Assembly: GCA_963921195.1 (NCBI GenBank)
Contig: OY992536.1
Location: 89,757,007 to 89,821,006, forward strand
Reading direction: 5' to 3'
Length of the DNA: 64,000 nt
Origin: Pegoplata infirma
Taxonomy: Eukaryota; Arthropoda; Insecta; Diptera; Anthomyiidae
The notes beneath the pieces were generated by a model. The model was not told the origin of the DNA and ran no database searches. It saw only the letters and a list, made by a program, of their open reading frames with translations. Numbering within the stretch: position 1 is the first letter of the stretch; the number at the start of each line of letters is the position of its first letter. Shown here piece after piece: positions 54,947-64,000 of this stretch. The position numbers and the translations under genes are program-made.

Positions 54947-55511
54947 TAGGTAATATTTTTTTAGCAACCCAAAAAAATACAAAAACACATCTGTCCGCTT
55001 TCACGAGTAAAGTAGAACAGTCCAAGTTCGTAGTGTGAAAGATAATTGATAAATACACATTTGACTCATTTGTCACAATTTGATACCTCTCTTAGTTTAA
55101 GAGATAAGTGGAGGTGCTAATGTGCCCGTCTCTACCTTCAAAAATACCGAAAGACTTGGAATCATTTTCTGAGATGATTTAGCTATGTCCGTCCGTTCGT
55201 CTGTCCATCTAAACGCTGTGAGAACGATGCAGGTCGCAATTATCAATCAATTTATAGGGAATTTGAAACTTAAGCTTCGTTTTGCGCAAGGACAAAGCCT
55301 TTTGAAATTGGAAAAAGCGGTCCATGTTTTGACCTTGCTCCCATACAAACGTCCTTTTATAATTTGTCTCAAACAACTCTAATACGCGTATTATAATAGG
55401 TAGCCTTTTGAAATTTGGAAGGTAAACAAATTTTGAATTTACAAATCATCGTTTCAAATTTTTAATCGGACCAGTTATTCTTGTAGTCCCCATACAAACC
55501 ACCCTCCCGAT

Positions 55512-55743
55512 CCCAGCAAAAACTTGGTAATTGGTACCCCTTCCTGTCTCGCTTACGAGGTAATGGCTTTGAAAACTACTAATTACCATTAGCATTACAT
55601 TGCGCCAAAAAAGGCAAAATGTGGTTACCTCCAATGACATCACCGTGTTAAAGTAATTAACATTGAAATTGGGAGGTAACTAATTACTCATATTTTTGCT
55701 AACCCCTTTAGTTAATTACTTGGTAAGCGAAGTTTTTGCTGGG
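55512..55743. mobile_element. 232-bp CCCAGCAAAAACTTGG MITE
   Basis: Ends CCCAGCAAAAACTTGGTAAT and ACTTGGTAAGCGAAGTTTTTGCTGGG, flanked by 'at' on both sides, with 'taattac' words throughout. Same termini as 8994-11955 and inserted in the same host family. Confidence 0.72.
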
Positions 55744-55875
55744 ATATTTACGTAAATCTCTCAAAATACATGTTAAGTGGAAATATTTGATCAAAATTTT
55801 GTTTGTAGGTGTTAAACGTGTACTTTGGTGGCCTTATCAAATCTGAATATAATTGGACTATTTTTGGACTTAGAC

Positions 55876-56051
55876 CAGTGGTGCGCACACACATACTATA
55901 ACATTTATGCTTGTGTGGGTACTAGCAAGCGAAAAGTCAACAAACTTGATCAAGCAACAGAATTTTATAGTGTACGTGTGTCGACAGCGCACAAGCAGCA
56001 TTTTTTAGCTTATTCACGCGGGAATTGGAATTACAAAAATTTCCTTCACTG
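55876..56051. mobile_element. 176-bp hAT-like MITE CAGTGGTGCGC
   Basis: It starts CAGTGGTGCGCAC and ends CCTTCACTG. An exact 8-bp duplication, ACTTAGAC, lies at 55868-55875 and 56052-56059. The CAGTG terminus and 8-bp duplication are hAT features. A frame of about 75 residues crossing it is not recognisable. Confidence 0.78.
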
Positions 56052-56275
56052 ACTTAGACCCATATAAAAATTTCGCCCGATATTCAGTAAAACCGGTCTA
56101 ATCGCAACAAAATAAGTACTTTTCACTCAAATTTTGTTTGTGTGGTTGTTTTCTACACTAATTAAAGATCTTACGAAAGATAGATTTAATCGGTCCATGT
56201 TTGGACTTATGACCCATTTTCCGGAAAACTCTTGGTCGGTCTTTACCGACTATGATTTTCTTATTTGTTTTTTTT

Positions 56276-56692
56276 ATTTTGTTTTAAAATATTTTCAGAA
56301 ATTCAAAAATATGATAGCCGGGCGCCACAGGTTGTTTTTATTTGATTGGCATCAAATTTTTAGGTCTATTGGAATAAAAATTTACCCGGACATTTGGGAA
56401 AATCAAAAGTTGGAGAACAAATAGTTCTCTCATGAACTATACTACTGAATCCCCTTACTAAAGATACAGATAAATCATTTGTATGTACATCAAAACGAAA
56501 GAGAACCCAAAAAGTAATCAAACCAATGACAAATTGACAAAATCAGATTATAGCAAATAATTGACAAGTCACTTTCAAAAATATAAAAAAAAAAAGAAAC
56601 AGAAACAGAAAACCGAAATAAACTGATAATAAAATTAATAATAATTAAAGTAAATGTCAAAATAAAAAGGAGATGTGAAATATAACACTTAC
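56276..56692. other. Repeat-poor intron next to exon 1a
   Basis: No recognised transposon. On the minus strand this is the first 400 bp of the intron after exon 1a. Confidence 0.4.
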
Positions 56693-56742
56693 TCATACAT
56701 GGCATCAACCAAATCACGTTCCCACGTCATTAAACGTTTCAT
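56693..56742 (-). CDS. Irk1: Inward-rectifier K+ channel, alternative first exon 1a
   Basis: Minus strand: ATG at 56742-56740 opens MKRLMTWERDLVDAMY plus GA, then the donor GA/gtaagt at 56692, a near-consensus fly 5' splice site. It ends in phase 2, like exon 1b. Spliced to 6608 it completes a Glu codon and reads on into YRQTRFSSRR. The intron would be 50,084 bp, passing over exon 1b. A Glu/Asp-containing, less basic N-terminus distinguishes this isoform. In-frame TAA directly after the donor means it codes only if spliced. The surrounding 1.4 kb is free of transposons, as expected for selected sequence. Assignment rests on phase, donor and context, since the short peptide has no family motif. 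Confidence 0.68.
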
Positions 56743-57788
56743 ATTTGTGGAAGAATTTTTTTTGAGATTTCCAAAGAAATTACCAATTTTGAGGCTGTTT
56801 ATTTTTAGGCGTTTTAGAAAAATTTTGAATAAAAAATGCACTTAACGATTGGGTAAAAAAACAACAAAAAACTTTTCAAGGAGATACACACAAATTGATG
56901 AAAATTAAACGATGATTAATCGAATATTCTCAACTTTTTGATTTTTTTTTTTTGTTATTTAAATTTAAAACAGGATTTTTTTTTGTAATTCAACCTTGAT
57001 CTTGTTGTAATTTTATAAAAAAAACGCACTATAACTTTTATTTTTTAAATTAAATTTTTAAGCTTATTTAATTATTTTATTATTATTATAATAAATTGTT
57101 AATAATACTGTTATGGTTAGCCAAATTCGTGTGATTGAGTAGAGAGTAGAGAGATTTTTTGTTTGAATAAACCTTTTTTTTATTATTCACTCACTCTTTG
57201 ATTTTTGATCACGAATACGTTCTTTTAATGGTTGGAAAAGCAAATATTGAACAAATTTTACAAAATTCTCGATACAACATAATTTTTATTAATTATTTTT
57301 TTGATTTATTTATTACAACAGGAAGTGTGAAATTTATTTTTTTATTACATTTTCATAGTTTTTACGAAATTATTTTAATTTTCCGCTCTTAGGAACTTTT
57401 TTTTTCTTCTTTATATCTCTTTTTTTTTGTACCGATCTCTTTTGTTTTAATATGACAAAAATCACGCTTGAATAACTTTATAGTCTTGGTTAACCACCTT
57501 TAAGACGCTTTAAACAAAACTGAAAAATTCATCCAACAGGTACGTATCTTTTATTGTTCAACAACATCAAGAAAATGAACAAGCAGCAAAATACAGGCAA
57601 CTAAACTTAAAAAAATACGACAAAAAAAATTAGCAGCAACGAATGTAAAGAAAATCACAAAAACAAAACGAAATCAAAATCAAAATAAATACAACAAAAT
57701 AATGTGGCAAAATATAAACAGAGCCCTAAAGGAAGTGATTTTTAAAATTGTTCTTGAAAAAAATAGAGAGCTCTCAATTAGAGATATA
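56743..57788. other. Repeat-poor region upstream of exon 1a
   Basis: About 1 kb without recognised transposons. On the minus strand it would be the 5' leader and promoter. A TATA-like CTATAAAG lies at 57483-57476, and pyrimidine/AGAG-rich sequence near 57140-57160 recalls GAGA sites. Neither is proven. Confidence 0.35.
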
Positions 57789-58333
57789 CATATCGCGACC
57801 TTGGAACAACAAGGTTCTATTTGCACCAACACTACTATTGAGAAAACTAAGGTTGAATATTGTTATTCGCTTTACTAAGTCAGTTTTGACTAAATTAAAA
57901 AGCGGTTTTTGAATAATTTGAAATTAGTCCTTAAATTTTATTATGTATTTGAAAATATTCGCGCTACTATATTAGTTTTTGCACAATTTGAGTCTCAAAA
58001 AGCAGATAGAACTCTGTTGCTCAACGATAAGGCACATGAATTTGGACAACATGGTTCTAACTGCCAAATAGAACCTTGTGTTTCTGTAAGAAATAGTTTT
58101 TTGCAGATAGAACCTTGTGTTATTAGGATTTTAATATAATAATACAACATTTGTTAATCAAAAATAAACCGACTTACAAGGTAAGCCTCCCTATTGTCCA
58201 CCTGGGATCATCATAATATTTTTTTTATTTTGTAGAGCAGGAAAAATAATGTCACACGTTATTAGGGGGGATAGAGATGGGTCAGTTTTTAGTCCTGGTA
58301 ATGAGTATTTCATTATAATGCTTTCATCATCGG

Positions 58334-59130
58334 TAGAGTATTCAAAACCGAAACCGAAAACCGGTTAACCGGTTTTTTCATTTTTAGAAACTCGACCGGT
58401 TTCAAATAGTTTTGAATTTCGAATATTCGAGAAACCGGATTTTTTGTGTCGGTTTTTATAAAAAGTTATAATATAATGAGTTAAAATATGTAATGACATT
58501 ACACAGTTTTTTAGAAACACTCACAAAACTTAGCGGTACATCCATAATCAGCTTGTGGATATGTTGGTATATAAATATCAATATATCAACGAGTTCCGGA
58601 AGTCCGTCTCCTCCTTTAATATTGAAATCAATATATATTTTTTTAAATTTGTTACCTTGGAGTTCTATGGCAAACCATTTTTTTTAAATTATCCTTTTGA
58701 AATTGTTGAAATCGGAATTTCAAATTCCGATGTCTGAATTTATTATTAATTGTGCTCTTTAAACAATTCAATAAAAACAAATTTGTAAAAAAAATCTCTA
58801 CGGATTTCCGCTCGCAATTGCAAAGATTTCAAATTTAGTTGTTACTTCCTGTCGAAGTTTCCAGTGAAATTGTGCGACGTAAACGGTGTCATACAGATGA
58901 TACTATTTTTGCTATGACTTATCGATTTTGTGTTTATTGGGTTATGCCTGTTTTGTAAAAATATAATTAAGTTTAATTAATTTTTAACCAGAAGAATAAA
59001 ATCCGAAAAAAAACCGTTTTAACCGGTTTTTTCGCTAAAACCGAAACCGGAAACCGGGTTTTCAAAAATAAGCCTTTTCGAATAAACCGAAAACCGGTTT
59101 TTGAAAATGACCTGTTTTTTGAATACACTA
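58334..59130. mobile_element. hAT-like element TAGAGTATTCAAAACCG
   Basis: Ends TAGAGTATTCAAAACCGAAA and TTTTTTGAATACACTA, with an exact 8-bp duplication ATCATCGG (58326-58333 and 59131-59138). Subterminal 'aaaccggttaaccggttttt' words in opposed orientation link it to 9562-10439. Two overlapping frames of about 60 residues at 58493-58737 are not recognisable as transposase. Confidence 0.85.
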
Positions 59131-59528
59131 ATCATCGGCATGAGTTTTTTTAAAATACTCCATTGCTAGGGCCATAATAGAATTTTTGCTTTTTAGTACC
59201 ACCAGAATCGCTCCATGTTAACAGTTTTGTGATATTCTTGTCTTCGAATACTTTTTCGACAGTTTTTTTGGAAGGTTGATGCTACATCGTTCACACTTCT
59301 TCCGTCAGTGCTGCTTTTATTTCATGTGTTTTTAATTTAAAAACCTTGCTTCAGGAATTCGTTTAGCGGATTTTAATTCCTAATCGTATTTTAGCTACCT
59401 CAGTTACATTATTTTTCTTCTCGAGTGTGTTAAAACTGTTTTTGGTAGTCGCAAAAGCTCCAAGCTAAACCACTAGGGAGGAAACTCATGTGACTTTAAA
59501 CACATATTTCTCTTTACAGTTGGTTCTT

Positions 59529-60520
59529 AACTCAAAAAAAAACCTTGCCAAATTACTAGAAAAAGTCCAGTAATCCCATTTTACAAATATCTTACAGTTT
59601 TTCTTGTTTTTTAACAAAATTTTTTTTATCGATATTTACATTTTTTTTTTTTGTAATTTTACAATTTTTTTCGTAAATGTACAAATTTCCAAGGTAATTT
59701 TACAAAAAAAAAAATAGTTAAGGCACGACAATTCCTTGTAAGCATTATCGCATCAAAAAAGTTGTAAATTTTCAATTTTATTGGTAAAAAACTTGTAAAA
59801 TTACAAAAAAGCTCGAAATTTTTACTACCAATTCTCGTAAAATAGGAGGTGGAAAAAACTTCGTTAAGTTACGAGAAGTCCTTGTAATTTTTATCGCGTC
59901 AAAAAGTTGTAAATTTACAATTTTATTGGTGAAAACCTTGCAAATTGTTTGTAATTTTACAAACTTATTACCAATAAAATTGTAATTTTTATTAGAAACT
60001 CTCTTAAAATAGGAGGTACTCGTAGCAAAAAATCATTTTACGAGAATTTTTTTTGGTAACTTTTCAAGATTAAAAAAAAAAAACATGTTAAATTACTAGA
60101 AAAAGTCTCGTTATCCTGTTTTGATTTGTGTGATCGACATTTACATTTTTTTTATAAATTTACATATTTATTGGTAAAACGTTAGTTATCCGCAGCCAAA
60201 TGTACGAAAAAATTTTAAATTTACAAGAATAAATTATTGTTTACAAGGAATTTTAGTAATTTTATAATAAAAACATCAATCTCGTAATTTTTGCAAGGAA
60301 TTCTCGTAAAAAAGGATGTAGCAAAAAATCTAGTTAATTCACTAGAATTCCTTTTAAGTTTTATCGCGTCAAAAAAGCTGTAAATTTACAATTTTATTGG
60401 TAAAAAGCTTGAAAATTATAAAAAAAAATTGTAATTTTTAATAGGAATTCTCGTAAAATAGGAGGTAGAAAAAAAATTACAAGCTTTTCTTATCATTTAA
60501 CAAGTTTTTTTGTTAAGTGT
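59529..60520. repeat. K-family repeat, longest copy
   Basis: Ends near AACTCAAAAAAAAACCTTG and CAAGTTTTTTTGTTAAGTG. The interior is at least four diverged units of 'aaattttatcgcgtcaaaaa', 'gttgtaaatttacaattttattggtaaaa', 'ttctcgtaaaataggaggta'. About 990 bp, non-coding. Confidence 0.65.
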
Positions 60521-60842
60521 ATTTGTGCAATATGCAATTTTTAATCTGTGCAACATGGTTCTGTTTCCAATTAAAGTGTCCACATGGTTCTATCTGCAAA
60601 ACAATATAGGCTTTTTTGGTAAACAAGGTTCTATCAGCCAGTTAGAACCTTGTTAACTGAATCTCAAACCAAAAACACGTAGATAGAACCTTGTTGAATT
60701 GAATATCTCAGAAGCTGTAAGGGATAGACAAAAACTGAGAACGCCAATCGAAAGAGCGTAGTCGCTTTAGTGCGATGCGATATATAACTCATTTTTGAAA
60801 AAAATGTCAGTTTGAACCTTGTTGTCCCAAGGTCGCGATATG

Positions 60843-61560
60843 AGCGACATTCGAACTAGTTTTTCGCTCTAACAGCAGGAGCAAAAGGAGATCTGCGTGA
60901 ACTATACAAGATCATACGAAAAATCAGCGGGCGGAAAAACAATTCCAGTGTGCCAGTGGAAAACGAAACTGGAGAATTGGAGACATCTTAAGAAAAACAA
61001 TTGCAAGCTTGAAAAATATACTTTAAACGAACCAGTGTGCAAGTGGAAAACGAAGCTGTAGACTTAGAGACATCTTAAGAAGAACGATTGCAAGCTTGGA
61101 GAAGATACTTTAAAAGGACCATTAACGTTATACACGAAGAAAGAAGTACCCCTTTAAAAATTCGCAGCCAAGTTTACTTCAATATACACATTGACTCTGA
61201 TCTACCAAACATCGATAAAATATACATGGTCATACAAAGCAAGCTTGGAGAAGAGACTTTAATATAGAGTGATCTCAATTAGAGATAGACGTATAAAAGA
61301 CATTCGAACTAGTTTTTCTCTCTAACAGCAGCAGCAAAAGGTGATCTGCGTGAACTTAACAAGATCATACAGAAAATCAGCGGACGAAAAAGAAATTTCA
61401 GTGTGCCAGTGGAAAACGAAGTTGGAGCGTTGGGACATCTTAAGAAGAACAATAGCAAGCTTCGAGAAGAAACTTTAACTGAACCTGTATGCCAGTGGTA
61501 AACGAAGCTGTTTAAGAAATTCGCTGCCAAAGTAACCTAAATATACATCCACCAAACATC
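60843..61560 (+). pseudogene. Triplicated relic of a non-LTR ORF2 linker
   Basis: Frames read GDLRELYKIIRKISGRK, VPVENETGELETS, stop, EKQLQAWKIYFKRT (60892-61024), then again VENEAVDLETS, stop, EERLQAWRRYFKRTIN (61038-61120) and on to FNIHIDSDLPNIDKI (to about 61215). 61289-61480 repeats 'gacattcgaactagtttttc' and GDLRELNKIIQKISGRK. This is the segment between endonuclease and reverse transcriptase of RTE/CR1/Jockey-type LINEs ('LYKI.KKISG', 'EEQ..RW..YF'). All three copies carry the same TAA after 'acatct', so the frame was dead before it was duplicated. Confidence 0.72.
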
Positions 61561-61695
61561 GGAGAAATATTTGTGGCAACAAAGTTTTTCAAAGTCTTCC
61601 TCTTTTTTAACAAATATGGAAAAATATATTTATTATTTTTTAAATTCCCAAAAAAAGGGTACTAATGCCAATTGTAGCAATTCGCCAGTAACAAC

Positions 61696-61770
61696 ATAAT
61701 GCTAAACCGTATATCAACTCCACTCAATAGTCTTATAAGAGAAAACCAAGCTGGTTTTCAGCCCATGCGT
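61696..61770 (+). pseudogene. Reverse transcriptase fragment, ENQAGF motif
   Basis: The frame reads MLNRISTPLNSLIRENQAGF followed by QPMR and a stop. 'ENQAGF' preceded by a hydrophobic helix is the well-known early motif of LINE reverse transcriptases. It lies downstream of, and in the same orientation as, the linker relic at 60843-61560, so both probably come from one decayed element. Confidence 0.68.
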
Positions 61771-62048
61771 TGAACACATCAAACCCTCTTTTAAATCCTT
61801 CTCCAAACCCTACCGGGGGTAGCCGGCTGGGCAAGAAGCACCACAAACATATCCTGTAAGATGACAGGTTGTTGACAATGACAGGTAGACAACATAGTCC
61901 TCTAAACGCATAAAGCCGTAGTTTGTGCTTCAAGTTCTTCGAGGCAGACTAACATATTCCAAATCCGTGGAAACCTGTAAGGTAGCGTACGGTCGTGCAA
62001 GTTCTTCGGCATTGAAATTTCCTGAAATACCAAACTTTAAGGCATTTC

Positions 62049-62357
62049 ATGACTAAAGTTTGCCCAACTCCAACTTTATTCCCACGCTTTTTTGCTTTTA
62101 CTTTTGCCGGCACTCAGGCGGCACAAAGCTTGCCGAAGTTTCTTTCTGTACCCCTGAGTGAAGCCAAAACTCGTTTTTGGAAACTCATCTATAACACCAT
62201 ATATAAAACGATCTCTGAGGAAGCTTCAAACGAATCGAAAAAAATCGTTCATGACAGGGAAAAGAGAAGTGTGTTTCCCATCCTTTTTAAGAGCGTGGAC
62301 CATATTGTGATTGAGGACTTATTATCAGCGTTATTAGCAGTCAATTTTAAGGGATGA
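62049..62357 (+). other. Unrecognised open frame, 102 codons
   Basis: Starts at ATG and ends TGA. Base composition is less AT-rich than the surrounding intron and codon use looks mixed. It contains Lys/Glu-rich sequence (SEEASNESKKIVHDREK). I recognise no domain, signal peptide or membrane segment. It lies 280 bp after the LINE relic and 18 bp before another frame. It may be a further piece of a decayed mobile element, or chance. Confidence 0.2.
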
Positions 62358-62375
62358 AGAGATGAAAAGGTTAGC

Positions 62376-62795
62376 TTGTGGACGTGGTTACATCACACAA
62401 CACGTTGTGCGGAAAAAGAAACTATTCGAGTACAAATCATAGACCCGCACTTTCACTTGAAAAGGACCTATCACTTCTTATGGCAACATCCTAGGACGTG
62501 GTTAATTGATACCTTGAGATATGTCACAGAACTCTCTTCGATGAGTTCTTTCAGATCAACTGAAACTTTTTTACTCTACAAATATGAGCTTTGTACCAGT
62601 TCCATGATCGGTTTGTGGTTAGTTAGGGCCTGCATAGTCAATCAATTTCAGTATAAGTACTGGTGTAACTTCCATAACTGCTTGAGTATGAAAAAATATC
62701 TTGAGATTAGTGTGGGATACCATCTCGAGTTCCAAAAGTCGTGGATTGCATTCCTGAAAGAAATAATTATTGCAAAAAGGCAAGCTCCCGCGTAA
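62376..62795 (+). other. Unrecognised open frame, 139 codons
   Basis: ATG to TAA, the longest frame in the window that is not repeat-derived low complexity. It is aromatic-, His- and Trp-rich (HHTTRCAEKETIRVQ, TYHFLWQHPRTWLID). No family is recognised. The minus strand also has a frame over part of it (AIHDFWNSRWYPTLI), so coding direction is not certain. It could be an exapted or decayed element ORF; no splice or promoter evidence. Confidence 0.22.
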
Positions 62796-62879
62796 AATTA
62801 GATTAAATCTTATTTGATCTTTTTATTTCTATTCATAAATGATCGTATCTGATTAAATCACAGCAAATTTTTGCATTAC

Positions 62880-63020
62880 TAGTAATGAGTATACTAATTA
62901 GCAGGGAAACCAAAAATATGCTCTAAAAAACACGTTTTATGCTCTTAAAAAATGCTCTTAAAAACGGAAAATATGCTCTAAAAACTGTAAAAATATGCTC
63001 TTAAAAAAATTATGAATTCT
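62880..63020. repeat. ATGCTCTTAAAAA short repeat
   Basis: Five copies of 'aatatgctctaaaaa'/'atgctcttaaaaa', reminiscent of the 'aatatgcactaaaaa' words of the TAGGGATGAG hAT-like family. 'gcagggaaacc' at the left may be an eroded terminus. Confidence 0.45.
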
Positions 63021-63235
63021 TTTTTGCGGTGTTTTTTACAATTTGTTAGAGAATAGACCCAAAAAAATACCGTTATGTGGGGTAGTTAGAGGGTTAATAC
63101 CATACACTCAGATCTAAAGAAAACAGAGTTTAACATACCGATATGAACCATGAACAGTAGACTGGGTCGACCATAAAGGAGAAAAAAAAAGTTCCCATTG
63201 TGCGGGCTTAATTTTAAAGCTTACCTCGATAAAGT

Positions 63236-64000
63236 TCCATAGCCAAAATATTAGATTTTTAGGTCGCGATTTGGTACCGCCGAAATCGTTTTTTGTTCAT
63301 AGCTTTGTCAGTTGATGTCCGATCGTTTTAAAAAAAAATTGTTAGAAAGTCCTCAGCGAGTACTAAAGTTGACTCATATCTGGTTTTAACCTCAGAGGTC
63401 ATCTTCTTGTTATGATTGTTAGTTTCTCATCTTTCTACCCACTTAAATGATTTTTATTTTTCCATTAAATTATAGCACCAAAAAATTCATGAAATTCTTC
63501 CCTTGGAAGTATCCAGTTAAATTTATTAAAAAAAAAGTTACATTTGATTTAAGATTTTCATATACAATATAAAGAAAATTAGAAAAAACACTTGTTATTA
63601 TGCCTTTAAACTATATTTAATTTTTTTAGTTTGTATTTAAATACATACGAACAAGTGTTTTAAATCTTTTTCTATGGAAATTTAAAATTGAATGTAACTT
63701 TTTTGTTAATTAATTTAAGAGGGTACTTCTAAGGGAAGAATTTCATGAATTTTTTAATGCTATAATTTAATGGAAAAATAAGAATCATTTAGGTGGGTAG
63801 AAAGCTGAGAAACTAACACTCATGACACGAAGATGAGCTCAGAGGTCAAAACTAGATATGGGTCAAATTTAGTACTCGCGGAGGACTTTCAAACAAATTT
63901 TTTTTTAAAACGATCGGACATCAAATGACAAAGTTATGAACAAATAACGATTTCGGCGGTACCAAATCGCGACCTAAAAATATTATATTTTGGCTATGGA
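63236..64000. repeat. Long inverted repeat reaching the window edge
   Basis: The left arm from 63236 ('tccatagccaaaatatta', 'ggtcgcgatttggtaccgcc') pairs with the right arm ending at 64000 ('ggcggtaccaaatcgcgacc', 'tattttggctatgga'). The centre is near 63618, arms about 380 bp, roughly nine in ten positions matching by eye, with 'aacacttgttat' against 'acgaacaagtgtt' near the middle. Probably a foldback element continuing beyond the window. Confidence 0.8.

Larger units (their letters stand above)
55085..56275 (+). mobile_element. DINE-like subfamily B, with two small insertions
   Basis: 'ttagctatgtccgtccgttcg' and 'atgcaggtcgcaatt' near the head, 'tttcgcccgatatt' and 'ggtccatgtttggac' in the body, tail hairpin 'ggtcggtctttaccgac' and TTCTTATTTGTTTTT. 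Insertions at 55512-55743 and 55876-56051 account for 408 bp. Confidence 0.7.
57789..60842. mobile_element. CATATCGCGACCTTGG element with ACAAGGTTCTAT repeats
   Basis: About 30-bp terminal inverted repeats CATATCGCGACCTTGG followed by (A/G)ACAACAAGGTTC. 'aacaaggttctatctgc'-type words recur near both ends (58045-58120 and 60545-60700), giving long repetitive subtermini. Nested inside are a hAT-like element (58334-59130) and a K-family repeat (59529-60520), so its own length is about 1.25 kb. It interrupts a LINE relic: the flanks 'tctcaattagagata' and 'gacattcgaactag' are adjacent at 61275-61310. Family unassigned. Confidence 0.65.

Noticed and set aside
57536..57548. 'ccaacag/gtacgt' as a 5' splice site
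   Set aside because: Plus strand only, with no coding frame or gene evidence on that strand.

Overview
The window is AT-rich insect DNA from what looks like a higher (schizophoran, probably calyptrate) fly. It is almost entirely intron filled with transposable elements. Two facts point to this. First, three short exons on the minus strand belong to an inward-rectifier potassium channel gene of the fly Irk family. Second, the commonest repeats have the layout of dipteran DINE-1/'mini-me' elements: a head hairpin, a (TA)n tract, a conserved 'gcgatgtccgtc' core, a (GTCY)n microsatellite, and a tail hairpin followed by CTTGTTTT.

The only host gene I can support is on the minus strand. A shared exon (6494-6608) encodes the N-terminal cytoplasmic segment with RRVRKRVIFKHGDCNVV. 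Two alternative first coding exons lie upstream: 36619-36713 (starts MPELKRSLS) and 56693-56742 (starts MKRLMTWERD). Both end in phase 2 at good GT donors and join in frame to the same acceptor. The introns are therefore about 30 kb and 50 kb. The pore and C-terminal exons lie beyond the left edge. Paralogue assignment to Irk1 is inference.

Layout. 1-6.3 kb: a tandem-repeat array split by a MITE, which holds a DINE element with an inverted DINE inserted in it. 6.5 kb: the shared exon. 7.4-15 kb: a stack five elements deep, with a perfect 100-bp palindrome and a hAT element. 15-20 kb: foldbacks, TA-target MITEs and another hAT. 20-26 kb: mostly quiet intron plus a GTAC-rich array. 26-31 kb: CACTCAAAA MITEs carrying a tRNA-like module, one of them hit by a 5'-truncated LINE. 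31-36.4 kb: nested DINEs and hATs. 36.6 kb: alternative exon 1b. 37.6-41.6 kb: a 1.56-kb minisatellite of 21-bp units in two opposed blocks, plus DINE and MITE copies. 42-56 kb: more hAT, pogo-like and foldback elements, including an inverted repeat with hammerhead-like motifs in each arm. 56.7 kb: alternative exon 1a. 57.8-64 kb: a 3-kb element with ACAAGGTTC termini inserted in a duplicated dead LINE, two unrecognised ORFs, and a long inverted repeat running to the window edge.

Many insertions show exact target-site duplications (8 bp for hAT-like, TA for CACTCAAAA-type elements), so the relative order of insertion can be read directly. No intact transposase or reverse transcriptase, rRNA gene, functional tRNA gene or CRISPR array was seen. 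Everything was read by eye; family names rest on termini, target duplications and motifs, not on database searches.
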